DNA from: an uncultured Rothia sp.
Lineage (GTDB): Bacteria; Actinomycetota; Actinomycetes; Actinomycetales; Micrococcaceae
Direction: 5' to 3'
Assembly (NCBI GenBank): GCA_946222285.1
Contig: CAMIIP010000006.1
Location: forward strand, 58,252-122,251
Length of the DNA stretch: 64,000 nucleotides
Shown here: positions 17,549 to 25,029 of the stretch, in pieces
Position numbering within the stretch: position 1 is the first letter of the stretch
Layout of the letters: each line of letters opens with the position of its first letter
Notes under the pieces: model-generated
Database searches by the model: none
The model's input: the letters and a program-made list of their open reading frames with translations, nothing else
What the model was told of the DNA's origin: nothing
Position numbers and translations under genes: made by a program

Positions 17549-17598
17549 GCGGTGACCACCGGTATAACCTCTGATGCGAGGTTGCACGTGGTTACCGC
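17549..17598 (+). terminator. Intercistronic hairpin between metQ and metN
   Basis: GCGGTGACCAC (17549-17559) pairs with GTGGTTACCGC (17588-17598), with an inner stem AACCTC (17566-17571) and GAGGTT (17577-17582). A short T run follows. It probably stabilises the metQ message or attenuates readthrough, giving more binding protein than transporter. Confidence 0.6.
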
Positions 17599-17648
17599 TT
17601 TATGGCGTTTATCCAGCAAGTTCACAAAACCCACGCGAAAGAGTATGT

Positions 17649-18704
17649 ATGAGCGTAGCTTCAACGCCGACACCCAACGTTAGCGAAGATATGGTTGTTA
17701 TTGAGAACGTCACTAAAGTTTTCAAGAGCGGCAAAGAGAATCTTACTGCCGTTGATGACGTTTCATTAACCGTCAAACGCGGCGAAATTTTTGCCATTAT
17801 TGGTTACTCCGGCGCGGGCAAATCTACCCTGGTTCGGCTCATTAACGGGTTAGAGAGCGTGACCGACGGCAATCTCACCGTGGCCGGTCATCAGATTTCT
17901 GGGCAGAAAGAATCTGCTTTGCGGGAAGCACGCCAGAACATCGGTATGATCTTCCAGCAGTTTAACTTGATGAATTCTCGCACCGTGGCGGCTAACGTTG
18001 AGTTCCCTCTGAAGGTTGCAGGTTGGGATAAAGCCAAGCGCCGCGCTCGTGTTCAAGAGATGCTCGAATTTGTTGGTCTTTCTGAGCGGGCTAAATATTT
18101 TCCAGACCAGCTCTCTGGTGGGCAAAAGCAGCGCGTGGGTATTGCCCGTGCCCTAGCTACCTCGCCATCGCTTCTGCTTGCCGACGAATCGACGTCGGCC
18201 CTTGACCCCGAAACCACCCAGGAAGTGCTTGATCTGCTCAAGAAAGTCAACGACGAGCTGGGTATCACCGTGGTTGTTATTACCCATGAGATGGATGTCG
18301 TTTCTTCTATAGCTGACCGTGTGGCAGTGATGGAAAAAGGTAAGGTTGTGGAACTGGGCAATGTCTATGATGTCTTCTCAAACCCGCAAACTAACGTTGC
18401 ACAACGTTTTGTGGCAACTACCGTGAAGCAGGCTCCGACTAAGGATGAAGCGGCAGAACTTAAGCGTCGCCATCGCGGTTTCTTGGTCAACATTGAAATC
18501 ACCGAAGGAAACTCAGGCATTGGTAAAGTGCTCTCTTACCTGGGGAACCGCGGTGTACAGTTTAATATTGTCCAGGGTGGTCTAGAGACGTTACAGGGTA
18601 AGAGCTATGGTAACCTCACCCTTGAATTGCTGGGCGATATCACCAGTCTTGATGCCGTGGTGGCAGAGCTGGCAACCGTAACCACCGTAAAGGAGGTTCG
18701 ATAA
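17649..18704 (+). CDS. metN: Methionine ABC transporter ATP-binding protein MetN
   Basis: About 351 residues. Walker A GYSGAGKST (about residue 47), Q loop (MIFQQFNLM), signature LSGGQKQRV, Walker B LLADES and the H loop (VVITHEMDV) are all present. The C-terminal 80 residues form the NIL domain that binds methionine and inhibits transport when the cell is replete. ATG 17649 has GAAAGAG in front; the open frame reaches back to 17574 but that would add non-homologous residues. The stop overlaps the start of metI. Confidence 0.93.
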   Translation: MSVASTPTPNVSEDMVVIENVTKVFKSGKENLTAVDDVSLTVKRGEIFAIIGYSGAGKSTLVRLINGLESVTDGNLTVAGHQISGQKESALREARQNIGMIFQQFNLMNSRTVAANVEFPLKVAGWDKAKRRARVQEMLEFVGLSERAKYFPDQLSGGQKQRVGIARALATSPSLLLADESTSALDPETTQEVLDLLKKVNDELGITVVVITHEMDVVSSIADRVAVMEKGKVVELGNVYDVFSNPQTNVAQRFVATTVKQAPTKDEAAELKRRHRGFLVNIEITEGNSGIGKVLSYLGNRGVQFNIVQGGLETLQGKSYGNLTLELLGDITSLDAVVAELATVTTVKEVR

Positions 18705-19408
18705 TGAACACGCTGGCTACAGCAGGCAACCTCGTTGCCGCGAACGATATCAATTGGAATACTTTTCTTCCCGATAAGCTAGTTCCTGCAATTTTTGACA
18801 CTATGTACATGGTTGCTTTGACCATGGTTATTGCGGGTCTATTAGGGGTGGTCATTGGTGCGCTTTTGTACACCACTCGCCGGGGCAATATTTTGCAGAA
18901 CCGTCCGGTCAATATTTTCTTGAACGTTTTAGTGAATTTTGTTCGGCCCATTCCTTTCATTATTTTGCTTGCGGCTCTTGGTCCGCTCACTTCAGCCGTA
19001 GTGGGCACCCGTCTTGGCGTGAACGCGGCGATTTTTGCCATGTGTTTTGCGGCAACATTCGCTATCGCTCGCATCGTTGAGCAGAACATGGTTTCTATTG
19101 ATCCGGGTGTGATTGAAGCCGCTCGGGCGATGGGAGCTTCAAAAACGCGGATCCTTTTTACAGTGATGATTCCTGAGGCTCTTGGACCGCTGATTTTGGG
19201 CTACACCTTCCTTATTATCGGCGTGGTCGATATGTCAGCTATGGCTGGTTATGTTGGCGGCGGTGGTCTCGGCAAGGTTGCTCTGGTTGACGGCTACCAG
19301 CGCTTCAACGACGCTATTACCTGGGCTGTGGTGCTAGTTATTATCATCATGGTTCAGCTCATCCAGCTGGTGGGCAATATACTTGCTCGCAAGGTGATGA
19401 GGCGATGA
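18704..19408 (+). CDS. metI: Methionine ABC transporter permease MetI
   Basis: 234 residues with five to six membrane helices and the permease EAA loop (EAARAMGASKTRILFTVMIP at about 145-164) that contacts MetN. The ATG overlaps the metN stop, and AAAGGAGG lies just upstream. It completes the MetNIQ methionine importer. The hairpin repeat A begins directly after its stop codon. Confidence 0.92.
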   Translation: MNTLATAGNLVAANDINWNTFLPDKLVPAIFDTMYMVALTMVIAGLLGVVIGALLYTTRRGNILQNRPVNIFLNVLVNFVRPIPFIILLAALGPLTSAVVGTRLGVNAAIFAMCFAATFAIARIVEQNMVSIDPGVIEAARAMGASKTRILFTVMIPEALGPLILGYTFLIIGVVDMSAMAGYVGGGGLGKVALVDGYQRFNDAITWAVVLVIIIMVQLIQLVGNILARKVMRR

Positions 19409-19448
19409 GCTTGCCGGTTCCGAGCGTGCGAGGAAGTAAGAGGCAAGC
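19409..19448. repeat. Dispersed palindrome copy A (after metI)
   Basis: Stem GCTTGCC (19409-19415) and GGCAAGC (19442-19448) enclose the conserved core TTCCGAGCGTGCGAGGAA. It starts on the base after the metI stop codon. See the copies at 19505-19543 and 38016-38054. Confidence 0.75.
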
Positions 19449-19469
19449 GAATTGGATGCTATGAGCGTA

Positions 19470-19602
19470 GCGAATACGTAGCCGGTTCCGAGCGTGCGAA
19501 TGGAGCAAGATTTTCCGAGCGTGCGAGGAAAGTAAAATCTTGCGAAATCAGCTGAGCTTGCGAGGGTGGTAAGAGGCCCGCGAATACGTAGCCGGTTCCG
19601 AG
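19470..19602 (+). repeat. Direct repeat pair flanking palindrome copy C
   Basis: The same 22-23 bases, beginning GCGAATACGTAGCCGG, occur at 19470-19492 and 19580-19602, 110 bp apart. They carry the left part of the palindrome core (TTCCGAG). The 365-bp gap between metI and the next gene is built mostly of these repeats and holds no gene. Confidence 0.75.
19505..19543. repeat. Dispersed palindrome copy C
   Basis: A perfect 10-bp stem GCAAGATTTT (19505-19514) with AAAATCTTGC (19534-19543) around the core CCGAGCGTGCGAGGAAAGT. The stem sequence differs from copies A and D while the core is the same. Confidence 0.8.
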
Positions 19603-19611
19603 TTCAACCTA

Positions 19612-19652
19612 AAACCGCGTCGTCCTGTTGATTCAGGGCGGCGCGGTTTTTT
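19612..19652 (+). terminator. Terminator of the metQNI operon
   Basis: AAACCGCG(T)CGTCCTG pairs with CAGGGCG(G)CGCGGTT around TTGATT, followed by TTTT. It has A residues on the other side and may also end the minus-strand gene at 19775. Confidence 0.85.
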
Positions 19653-19774
19653 AGAAAAGTTACGTAGCGCGTATAGTCGAACGCGACTTGCGAGTTTTGC
19701 GAAGCGAAGCGAGCAATGTTTGAGTTGGAGGGTTCTGACGGTACAGGGTGAAGTAAGTTTTCTAAAATTTATAG

Positions 19775-20476
19775 CTAGCGGTCTTTGCCGGTAATCCAAC
19801 TGGAATCGTAGAAGTCATCTTTGTTCTTGGAGCGGTTGATATCGCGTTCTATTTGCTGTTCGGCAAAGTCGGTAGGGCGAACGATGGATTCGTCGTCGTC
19901 CTCAGGAGTGTAAATCGCCAGAGAGATGAGCCCATAGAAGAGCGCCGCCACGAGCAAGCATAGCATAGTGAGCTCCTTCCAGATAAGAATGTGAGTGCGT
20001 AACACAATGGGCTCTGCCTCAGCAAAAACTTGAGGAATAACGGCCAGACTCACCACCGCACAGGCCACACCGGTAAGAGCGATACCGTGGGGGAGCCATA
20101 ACCATTTAGCTTTTTTGTTCTTAGTGAGAGGACCTTGACCTTTTACCCGCAAGGATTTGAAGAGACGGCGACGCACGGCAACGAGTAATCCCAGCCCGGC
20201 TACAACGATGAGTGAGCAGAGAATTGCTAAGACAGTATGCCCTGCCACGGTGGAAATCAGGGTGAGAAGAATACCTAGCATCAGTAGTGTAAAAGAAAGC
20301 CCTGTTGCCATGCGGGAACGTGCCCGTACAGCGTCCTGCTCAGGTAGGCGATAGCCGACCTCGCCTGCCTGAGGTTCTGGCTCTTGCCAAAATTCTCGGT
20401 AATATTCGCGTTCTTCTTCGCTCATGTCTTCATAGCGAAGACCAAAGGAGCGTGAATCATCGGGTGTGGATGGCAT
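19775..20476 (-). CDS. Four-helix membrane protein of unknown function
   Basis: 233 residues. Acidic N-terminus (YEDMSEEEREYYREFW), helices at about 57-75, 79-98, 128-150 and 168-190, and a charged C-terminal tail with RPTDFAEQQIERDINR. No signal peptide and no recognised family. The start lies 2 bp downstream of the stop of the HAD phosphatase gene, so the two are an operon. Confidence 0.75.
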   Translation of the reverse strand: MPSTPDDSRSFGLRYEDMSEEEREYYREFWQEPEPQAGEVGYRLPEQDAVRARSRMATGLSFTLLMLGILLTLISTVAGHTVLAILCSLIVVAGLGLLVAVRRRLFKSLRVKGQGPLTKNKKAKWLWLPHGIALTGVACAVVSLAVIPQVFAEAEPIVLRTHILIWKELTMLCLLVAALFYGLISLAIYTPEDDDESIVRPTDFAEQQIERDINRSKNKDDFYDSSWITGKDR

Positions 20477-20478
20477 TC

Positions 20479-21207
20479 TTACTCCTGACCGGCTTTGAGC
20501 CGTTCAATCCAGGAATCAATCTGAGCAAGAAAATCGGGGTCGGTGAAAGAACCGAAGTAGCCGTCGCCGCTAGGAGCATTCTCCCGATTTTGGGTGAAGA
20601 TAAAAGTAACCGCCCCTGAGCCTTGCGCCGCCTGAGCACCCGCACGCGAATCTTCTACGGTGAAGGTTCTGGAGGGCTCGCCGTCTAAGCGTTTTATAGC
20701 TTCGAGGTAAAGGTCGGGGGCGGGCTTGGGATTCTCTACATCGTGAGCACCGACCCAGGCGGTGAGGTATTCTCTATGCCCAAACTTGGTGAGCTTATTA
20801 GTAAGAAGATCTGAGGAGGAATTAGAGGCCACCGCAACGGGCATCACCGCGGAGAGTTTCTTGATGAGATCCAGCGCGCCAGGAATGGTTTCTAATCCGC
20901 GCTCAATAATGTTGCCTTCACTTTCGTGAACCTGCTTGGCAACGGAGCGGTAGAACTCTTCTTTCTCTTGCTCGGAGTAACCGGCAAGGTCAGTGAGTTC
21001 AACAATGACGTCTACGAGGTCTGAAGCGGCAGACCCAACGAGTCGATCCAATATTTCGGTGGTGGGTTCAATATTGAACTGTTGGAATGTTTCTTGCTGA
21101 ATCTCCTCCCAAACTTTTTCGGAGTCAAGAAGAACGCCGTCGCAATCGAAGACGGCGCAGGTAGGAAACCACTGGGAATCAACTGAAGTAGAGAACATGC
21201 CTCTCAT
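20479..21207 (-). CDS. HAD-superfamily hydrolase (beta-phosphoglucomutase/phosphatase type)
   Basis: 242 residues, HAD subfamily IA. Motif I FDCDGVLLDS with the nucleophile Asp near residue 19, a helical cap with LDRLVGSAASDLVDV, motif II VASNSSSDLL, Lys in the K-F-G segment, and motif IV VEDSRAGAQAAQGSG. This order fits sugar-phosphate phosphatases and beta-phosphoglucomutases; substrate not readable. The start may be ATG 21207 or 21198. Confidence 0.85.
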   Translation of the reverse strand: MRGMFSTSVDSQWFPTCAVFDCDGVLLDSEKVWEEIQQETFQQFNIEPTTEILDRLVGSAASDLVDVIVELTDLAGYSEQEKEEFYRSVAKQVHESEGNIIERGLETIPGALDLIKKLSAVMPVAVASNSSSDLLTNKLTKFGHREYLTAWVGAHDVENPKPAPDLYLEAIKRLDGEPSRTFTVEDSRAGAQAAQGSGAVTFIFTQNRENAPSGDGYFGSFTDPDFLAQIDSWIERLKAGQE

Positions 21208-21360
21208 TCTTTCACGCCAGGTGGGCTAGGGGGAGCAGGATTGTTTGCTGTATCGTCCTGCCTTACCTCCGTCGTCCTGCTCTATAACCTAGGATGGTGG
21301 AGCTAAAGCAGGATGTGCTCGGTGTATGAAGCACCCGGTTACCTTTGCGATAATGAGAGC

Positions 21361-21951
21361 ATGACTTCTTCCGCGATACCGCAAGCTGACCGCCGCGTCG
21401 TCCTTATTCGGCACGGACAAACCAACTGGAACTTTGAACACAGATTTCAGGGGCAAGTTGATATTCCGTTGAATGATACGGGCAGAGCGCAAGCCCAGGA
21501 AGCCGCTGAGAATCTCAAAAATTTTGCTCTGCTAGAGCAGAAACAGAATCCCCACTTCGAGTGGGAAGCTGTAGTGACTTCTCCACTTTCTCGTGCCTAT
21601 GAGACGGGCGAAATTATTGCGCAGGCGCTGGGGCTGAACGTATCTAAAACCTATGACGGTATGCAGGAACGTTCTTTTGGCGATGCGGAGGGTGTGGTCG
21701 TTACTCCTGATATTTGGAACGACCTGGAAACTCGTTTTACCGGACTAGAGCCATTGGAAGATTTACGGGAGCGTGGAATTGTGGCTCTGAACGCGGCTTT
21801 GCAGGAATATGCGGGGAAGAACCTGATCATTGTGGCGCACGGACTATGGATAGCGCAGATTATGACTGAACTGACCGGCAAAGAAATGACCAGCCCCCTC
21901 AACGCTGCTATTACCGAACTCCCACTTGAACCACTTGAATACCGCAAATAA
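21361..21951 (+). CDS. Histidine phosphatase family protein 1 (phosphoglycerate mutase-like)
   Basis: 196 residues from ATG 21361; the frame is open further upstream but ATG 21361 sits directly before the conserved core. The phospho-His motif LIRHGQTNWN lies at residues 15-24, the second half holds SPLSRAYETGEIIAQ, ERSFGDAEG and the second catalytic His in IIVAHGLW. Family members hydrolyse phosphate esters; the substrate is not known. It is followed 13 bp later by a paralogue. Confidence 0.88.
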   Translation: MTSSAIPQADRRVVLIRHGQTNWNFEHRFQGQVDIPLNDTGRAQAQEAAENLKNFALLEQKQNPHFEWEAVVTSPLSRAYETGEIIAQALGLNVSKTYDGMQERSFGDAEGVVVTPDIWNDLETRFTGLEPLEDLRERGIVALNAALQEYAGKNLIIVAHGLWIAQIMTELTGKEMTSPLNAAITELPLEPLEYRK

Positions 21952-21964
21952 AACTAGGATCTTT

Positions 21965-22561
21965 ATGTCTTTTGACGCCATTGACCTTTCGGGGTCGCTA
22001 ACCCTTATTCGCCACGGGCAGACTGATTGGAATAAGCAACATCTGATGCAGGGGTCTTCGGATATTCCTCTTAACGACGTCGGTCGGGAGCAAGCTGTAG
22101 AAACTGGTCGGCGCTTGCGTGAGCTGAACCTGGGATTTGAAATTTTGGTTGCTTCTCCGCTTTCGCGTGCTTTAGAAACCGCGCAGATTGTAGGTAAAGA
22201 ACTGGGATTGGAGGTTGTAGAAACCTATACAGGGCTGATAGAACGCCACTATGGAGATGCCGAGGGGCTCGATATTTCGGTGGAAGCCCGGGCTGAACCC
22301 GATGCCTTCTATGATGGCGTGGAATCGGAGCGCTCGGTTTATGTCCGCGGTGTGGAGACCCTGCGTGAGATCGTTCGCCAATATCCTGGTCAGCGGATTA
22401 TTGCTGTTTCCCACGGGTCGCTCATTCGCCGGGTGCTGAGCGCCTCCCATGGCAAGGAATGGGCAACACCGGTTCCCAACGCTCAGCCTCTAGAGATTCC
22501 TCTGGAAGGGCTGTTTGGCTGGAATGAGGAGAAAGAGCTCCTCTTATGGGGAAAGAAGTAA
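21965..22561 (+). CDS. Histidine phosphatase family protein 2 (tandem paralogue)
   Basis: 198 residues. LIRHGQTDWN, SSDIPLND, SPLSRALETAQIVGKELG, ERHYGDAEG and AVSHGSLIRR cover all catalytic parts. It resembles its upstream neighbour over the full length, so the pair arose by tandem duplication, but sequence identity is moderate. TAGGAT precedes the ATG. The stop overlaps the start of the VanZ-like gene as TAATG. Confidence 0.88.
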   Translation: MSFDAIDLSGSLTLIRHGQTDWNKQHLMQGSSDIPLNDVGREQAVETGRRLRELNLGFEILVASPLSRALETAQIVGKELGLEVVETYTGLIERHYGDAEGLDISVEARAEPDAFYDGVESERSVYVRGVETLREIVRQYPGQRIIAVSHGSLIRRVLSASHGKEWATPVPNAQPLEIPLEGLFGWNEEKELLLWGKK

Positions 22562-23055
22562 TGCCTTTCACCGCTCACCAATCTGTTAACCCCTTACGAG
22601 TTTCTGCAGGTCATCATCAGTGGCGGATGACGGGGTTTATTCTCTTAGGAGTTTACGGGCTTTGCGTAGCTCTCATGGTCTTTTGGCCCGTGCATATAGA
22701 CGCTAACCAAAGCGGTGAATGGACTAAAGTTTTTTTGAGTTCGGGGCACCGGCAGGGTTGGCTACCTCTGTGGTTTACCTATAAAACCTTGGAATGGGTT
22801 TCCAACGTTGTGATGTTTATGCCCGGCGGATTTTTACTGACTCTTCTGATGCGAGGAACAAGTCGCAGATGGGTTCCCTTGATAGCTCTTGCTGGTACTA
22901 CGATTATCGAAAGTGTTCAGCGCATTATGCCCGGACGTACCAGTTCTGTGTGGGACATTTTCGCAAATACACTGGGCGGAAGCCTAGGATGGCTCTCCGC
23001 TTTGGCGTTTCTTGCGGTGCTTTATCGGTATCTACGCCAGCGTAAAGAAATATAA
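22561..23055 (+). CDS. VanZ-like family membrane protein
   Basis: 164 residues with four helices (about 24-43, 80-98, 107-120 and 138-156). The family segment NVVMFMPGGFLLTLLM near residue 84 and ESVQRIMPGRTSSVWDIFANTLGG near 118 match VanZ-like proteins, some of which confer low-level teicoplanin resistance; in most genomes the function is unknown. It is translationally coupled to the upstream phosphatase through TAATG with GGGGAAAGAAG as binding site. Confidence 0.8.
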   Translation: MPFTAHQSVNPLRVSAGHHQWRMTGFILLGVYGLCVALMVFWPVHIDANQSGEWTKVFLSSGHRQGWLPLWFTYKTLEWVSNVVMFMPGGFLLTLLMRGTSRRWVPLIALAGTTIIESVQRIMPGRTSSVWDIFANTLGGSLGWLSALAFLAVLYRYLRQRKEI

Positions 23056-23175
23056 CACTGCTTCAGAGTGTGGGAAATTCTCTTCTTTACATTGACGAAA
23101 CCACACAAACCCACATAAAATCAAGGCGCAAGACTAGAAAAATCCATCCCCTCACTGTGTAAGGTGGTGAACTTT

Positions 23176-23967
23176 ATGTTCGCTGAGGAACGTCGCGCTG
23201 AAATTGCGAAATTGGTTGCGTCTGCACGCAGAGTGAACGGTGCTGAATTGGCGCGTCGTTATGAAGTGACGATGGAAACCGTTCGACGAGATTTAGCTGC
23301 TCTCGAAGCTGAAGGCAAGCTCAGGCGCGTGCACGGTGGCGCAGTAACCGTTGAACAATCAACTTCTGTTGAATCATCTATCAGTATTCGTCAGAGTCTT
23401 AATACCCCAGAGAAACAGCGCATCGCTTACCGTGCCTATGAGCTGTTGCATGATGCAGACGCTGGGGCGGTAGTGCTTGATGCTGGTACAACGATTGAGA
23501 TTCTCGCTGACCGAATTGCTGCGGAAAATTTCAGTCTTAAATCGGGCACGGACCGTCTGATTATTACTCATGCCCTTCATATCGCTGTGAAGCTGGCTGA
23601 GGCAGAAGGAATTGTGCTGAATTTGGTGGGCGGCCAGGTTCGAAAAATGACGTGGGCGGCGATTGGCGCTCAGGCTGCTGAACACTTTTCCACTATTCGA
23701 CCCGATATTGCTTTTATCGGGGTCAACGGGCTAAACGCGGAGTTTGGGCTAAGCACCCCTGGACTGAACGAGGCCATCGTGAAAACAGCCATCGTTAAGT
23801 CGGCGCGAAGAGTCGTGCTTCTGTGCGATTCAGCAAAATTTGGTAAAGAATCTCTGATTCGTTTTGCCGGTCTTGAAGATGTTGACACTTTAATCACCGA
23901 TCAGGCACCCGAGGGAGATCTCGCGGTTGCTCTTGAAGAATCCAACGTAGAGGTTGTAATCGCATGA
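23176..23967 (+). CDS. fruR: DeoR-family regulator of the fructose operon
   Basis: 263 residues from ATG 23176, which has AAGG at 23161; a GTG at 23164 is four codons longer. The N-terminal DeoR HTH reads VNGAELARRYEVTMETVRRDLAALEAEGKLRRVHGGA, and the C-terminal sugar-phosphate sensor domain holds VVLDAGTTIEILADRI, LVGGQVRKMT and AIGAQAAEHF. Its stop overlaps the start of the 1-phosphofructokinase gene (ATGA), placing it as the regulator of the fructose PTS set; fructose 1-phosphate is the likely effector (family knowledge). Confidence 0.88.
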   Translation: MFAEERRAEIAKLVASARRVNGAELARRYEVTMETVRRDLAALEAEGKLRRVHGGAVTVEQSTSVESSISIRQSLNTPEKQRIAYRAYELLHDADAGAVVLDAGTTIEILADRIAAENFSLKSGTDRLIITHALHIAVKLAEAEGIVLNLVGGQVRKMTWAAIGAQAAEHFSTIRPDIAFIGVNGLNAEFGLSTPGLNEAIVKTAIVKSARRVVLLCDSAKFGKESLIRFAGLEDVDTLITDQAPEGDLAVALEESNVEVVIA

Positions 23968-24926
23968 TTGTCACGTTAACTGCTAATCCAAGTTTGGATC
24001 GCACTGTTGAACTGCCGTCTCCTTTGAAGCGAGGGGCGGTAATGCGAGCTGAGCGAACTGCCCAGGATTCGGGCGGTAAAGGTGTGAATATTGCTCGAGC
24101 TCTGAAAGTTTCAGGTTTTGAAACGGTGGCAGTTTTGCCGGGGGACGATGAAGATCCGGTGCTTCAGGGACTACGAGATGAAGGCGTTCCCTTTACTAAT
24201 ATGCCGATTGGCACATCTATTCGTTCTAATATCACCGTTGTTGAACCGGACGGTACTACCACCAAACTTAACGCTCCGGGTGAGCCTCTCAATGGTGTCG
24301 CTCAGCAGGAGCTAACACGTTTGCTGATTCAAGAAACCCATGATGCCTCTTGGCTGGTCTTGGCAGGGTCTCTGCCTCCGGGAGTACAAAGCGATTATTA
24401 CACAGTGGTTGGACGTGCGCTGCGTGAGGCTCTGGGAGAGAACGCGCCACTGATCGCCGTTGATACTTCTGGGCACGCTCTGCGTGATGCGGTCAATGGC
24501 CAAGACGGTATGCCCAACCTCATTAAACCTAACTCTGAAGAACTCGCCGAACTGGTGGGACGCCCTGACGATTGGGAAGAACTTGAGGGAAACATCGAGC
24601 TCACCGCGCGCACTGCTCAAGAACTGGTCTCACGCGGTATTGATACCGTCTTAGCAACCTTGGGCGGGGAAGGCGCGGTGCTGGTTAATAAGGACGGCGC
24701 CTGGCACGCCAAACACGAGCCCGTACACGTTCGTAGCACTGTGGGAGCGGGGGATTGCTCTCTTGCTGGCTATCTCATCGCTCACGAACAGGGAAAAACC
24801 GTTGAAGAATGTTTGATGCAGGCAGTGGCTCACGGTTCAGCGGCCGCCTCTCTGGCCGGTACTCAGGTGCCTACTCTAGGGCAGACTGCACCTGAAAAAG
24901 TGACCGTTAGCCCTGTTATCCTTTAG
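23964..24926 (+). CDS. fruK: 1-phosphofructokinase FruK
   Basis: 320 residues of the PfkB/ribokinase family; phosphorylates fructose 1-phosphate to fructose 1,6-bisphosphate. LTANPSLDRTVEL at the N-terminus, GGKGVNIARALKVSG at about 31, WLVLAGSLPPGV near 133 and the C-terminal anion-hole and catalytic Asp in STVGAGDCSLAGYL near 254 are diagnostic. It sits between the regulator (overlap) and FruA. Confidence 0.93.
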   Translation: MIVTLTANPSLDRTVELPSPLKRGAVMRAERTAQDSGGKGVNIARALKVSGFETVAVLPGDDEDPVLQGLRDEGVPFTNMPIGTSIRSNITVVEPDGTTTKLNAPGEPLNGVAQQELTRLLIQETHDASWLVLAGSLPPGVQSDYYTVVGRALREALGENAPLIAVDTSGHALRDAVNGQDGMPNLIKPNSEELAELVGRPDDWEELEGNIELTARTAQELVSRGIDTVLATLGGEGAVLVNKDGAWHAKHEPVHVRSTVGAGDCSLAGYLIAHEQGKTVEECLMQAVAHGSAAASLAGTQVPTLGQTAPEKVTVSPVIL

Positions 24927-25029
24927 ATTTCCCCCTACTGTACGTAAGGTGTGTTTGTTCGTTATCGGTAGGAAGCCGTTATTCGACGGTTATGAACTGA
25001 GAATGCACCGCATAAACTGAGGAGAACCT

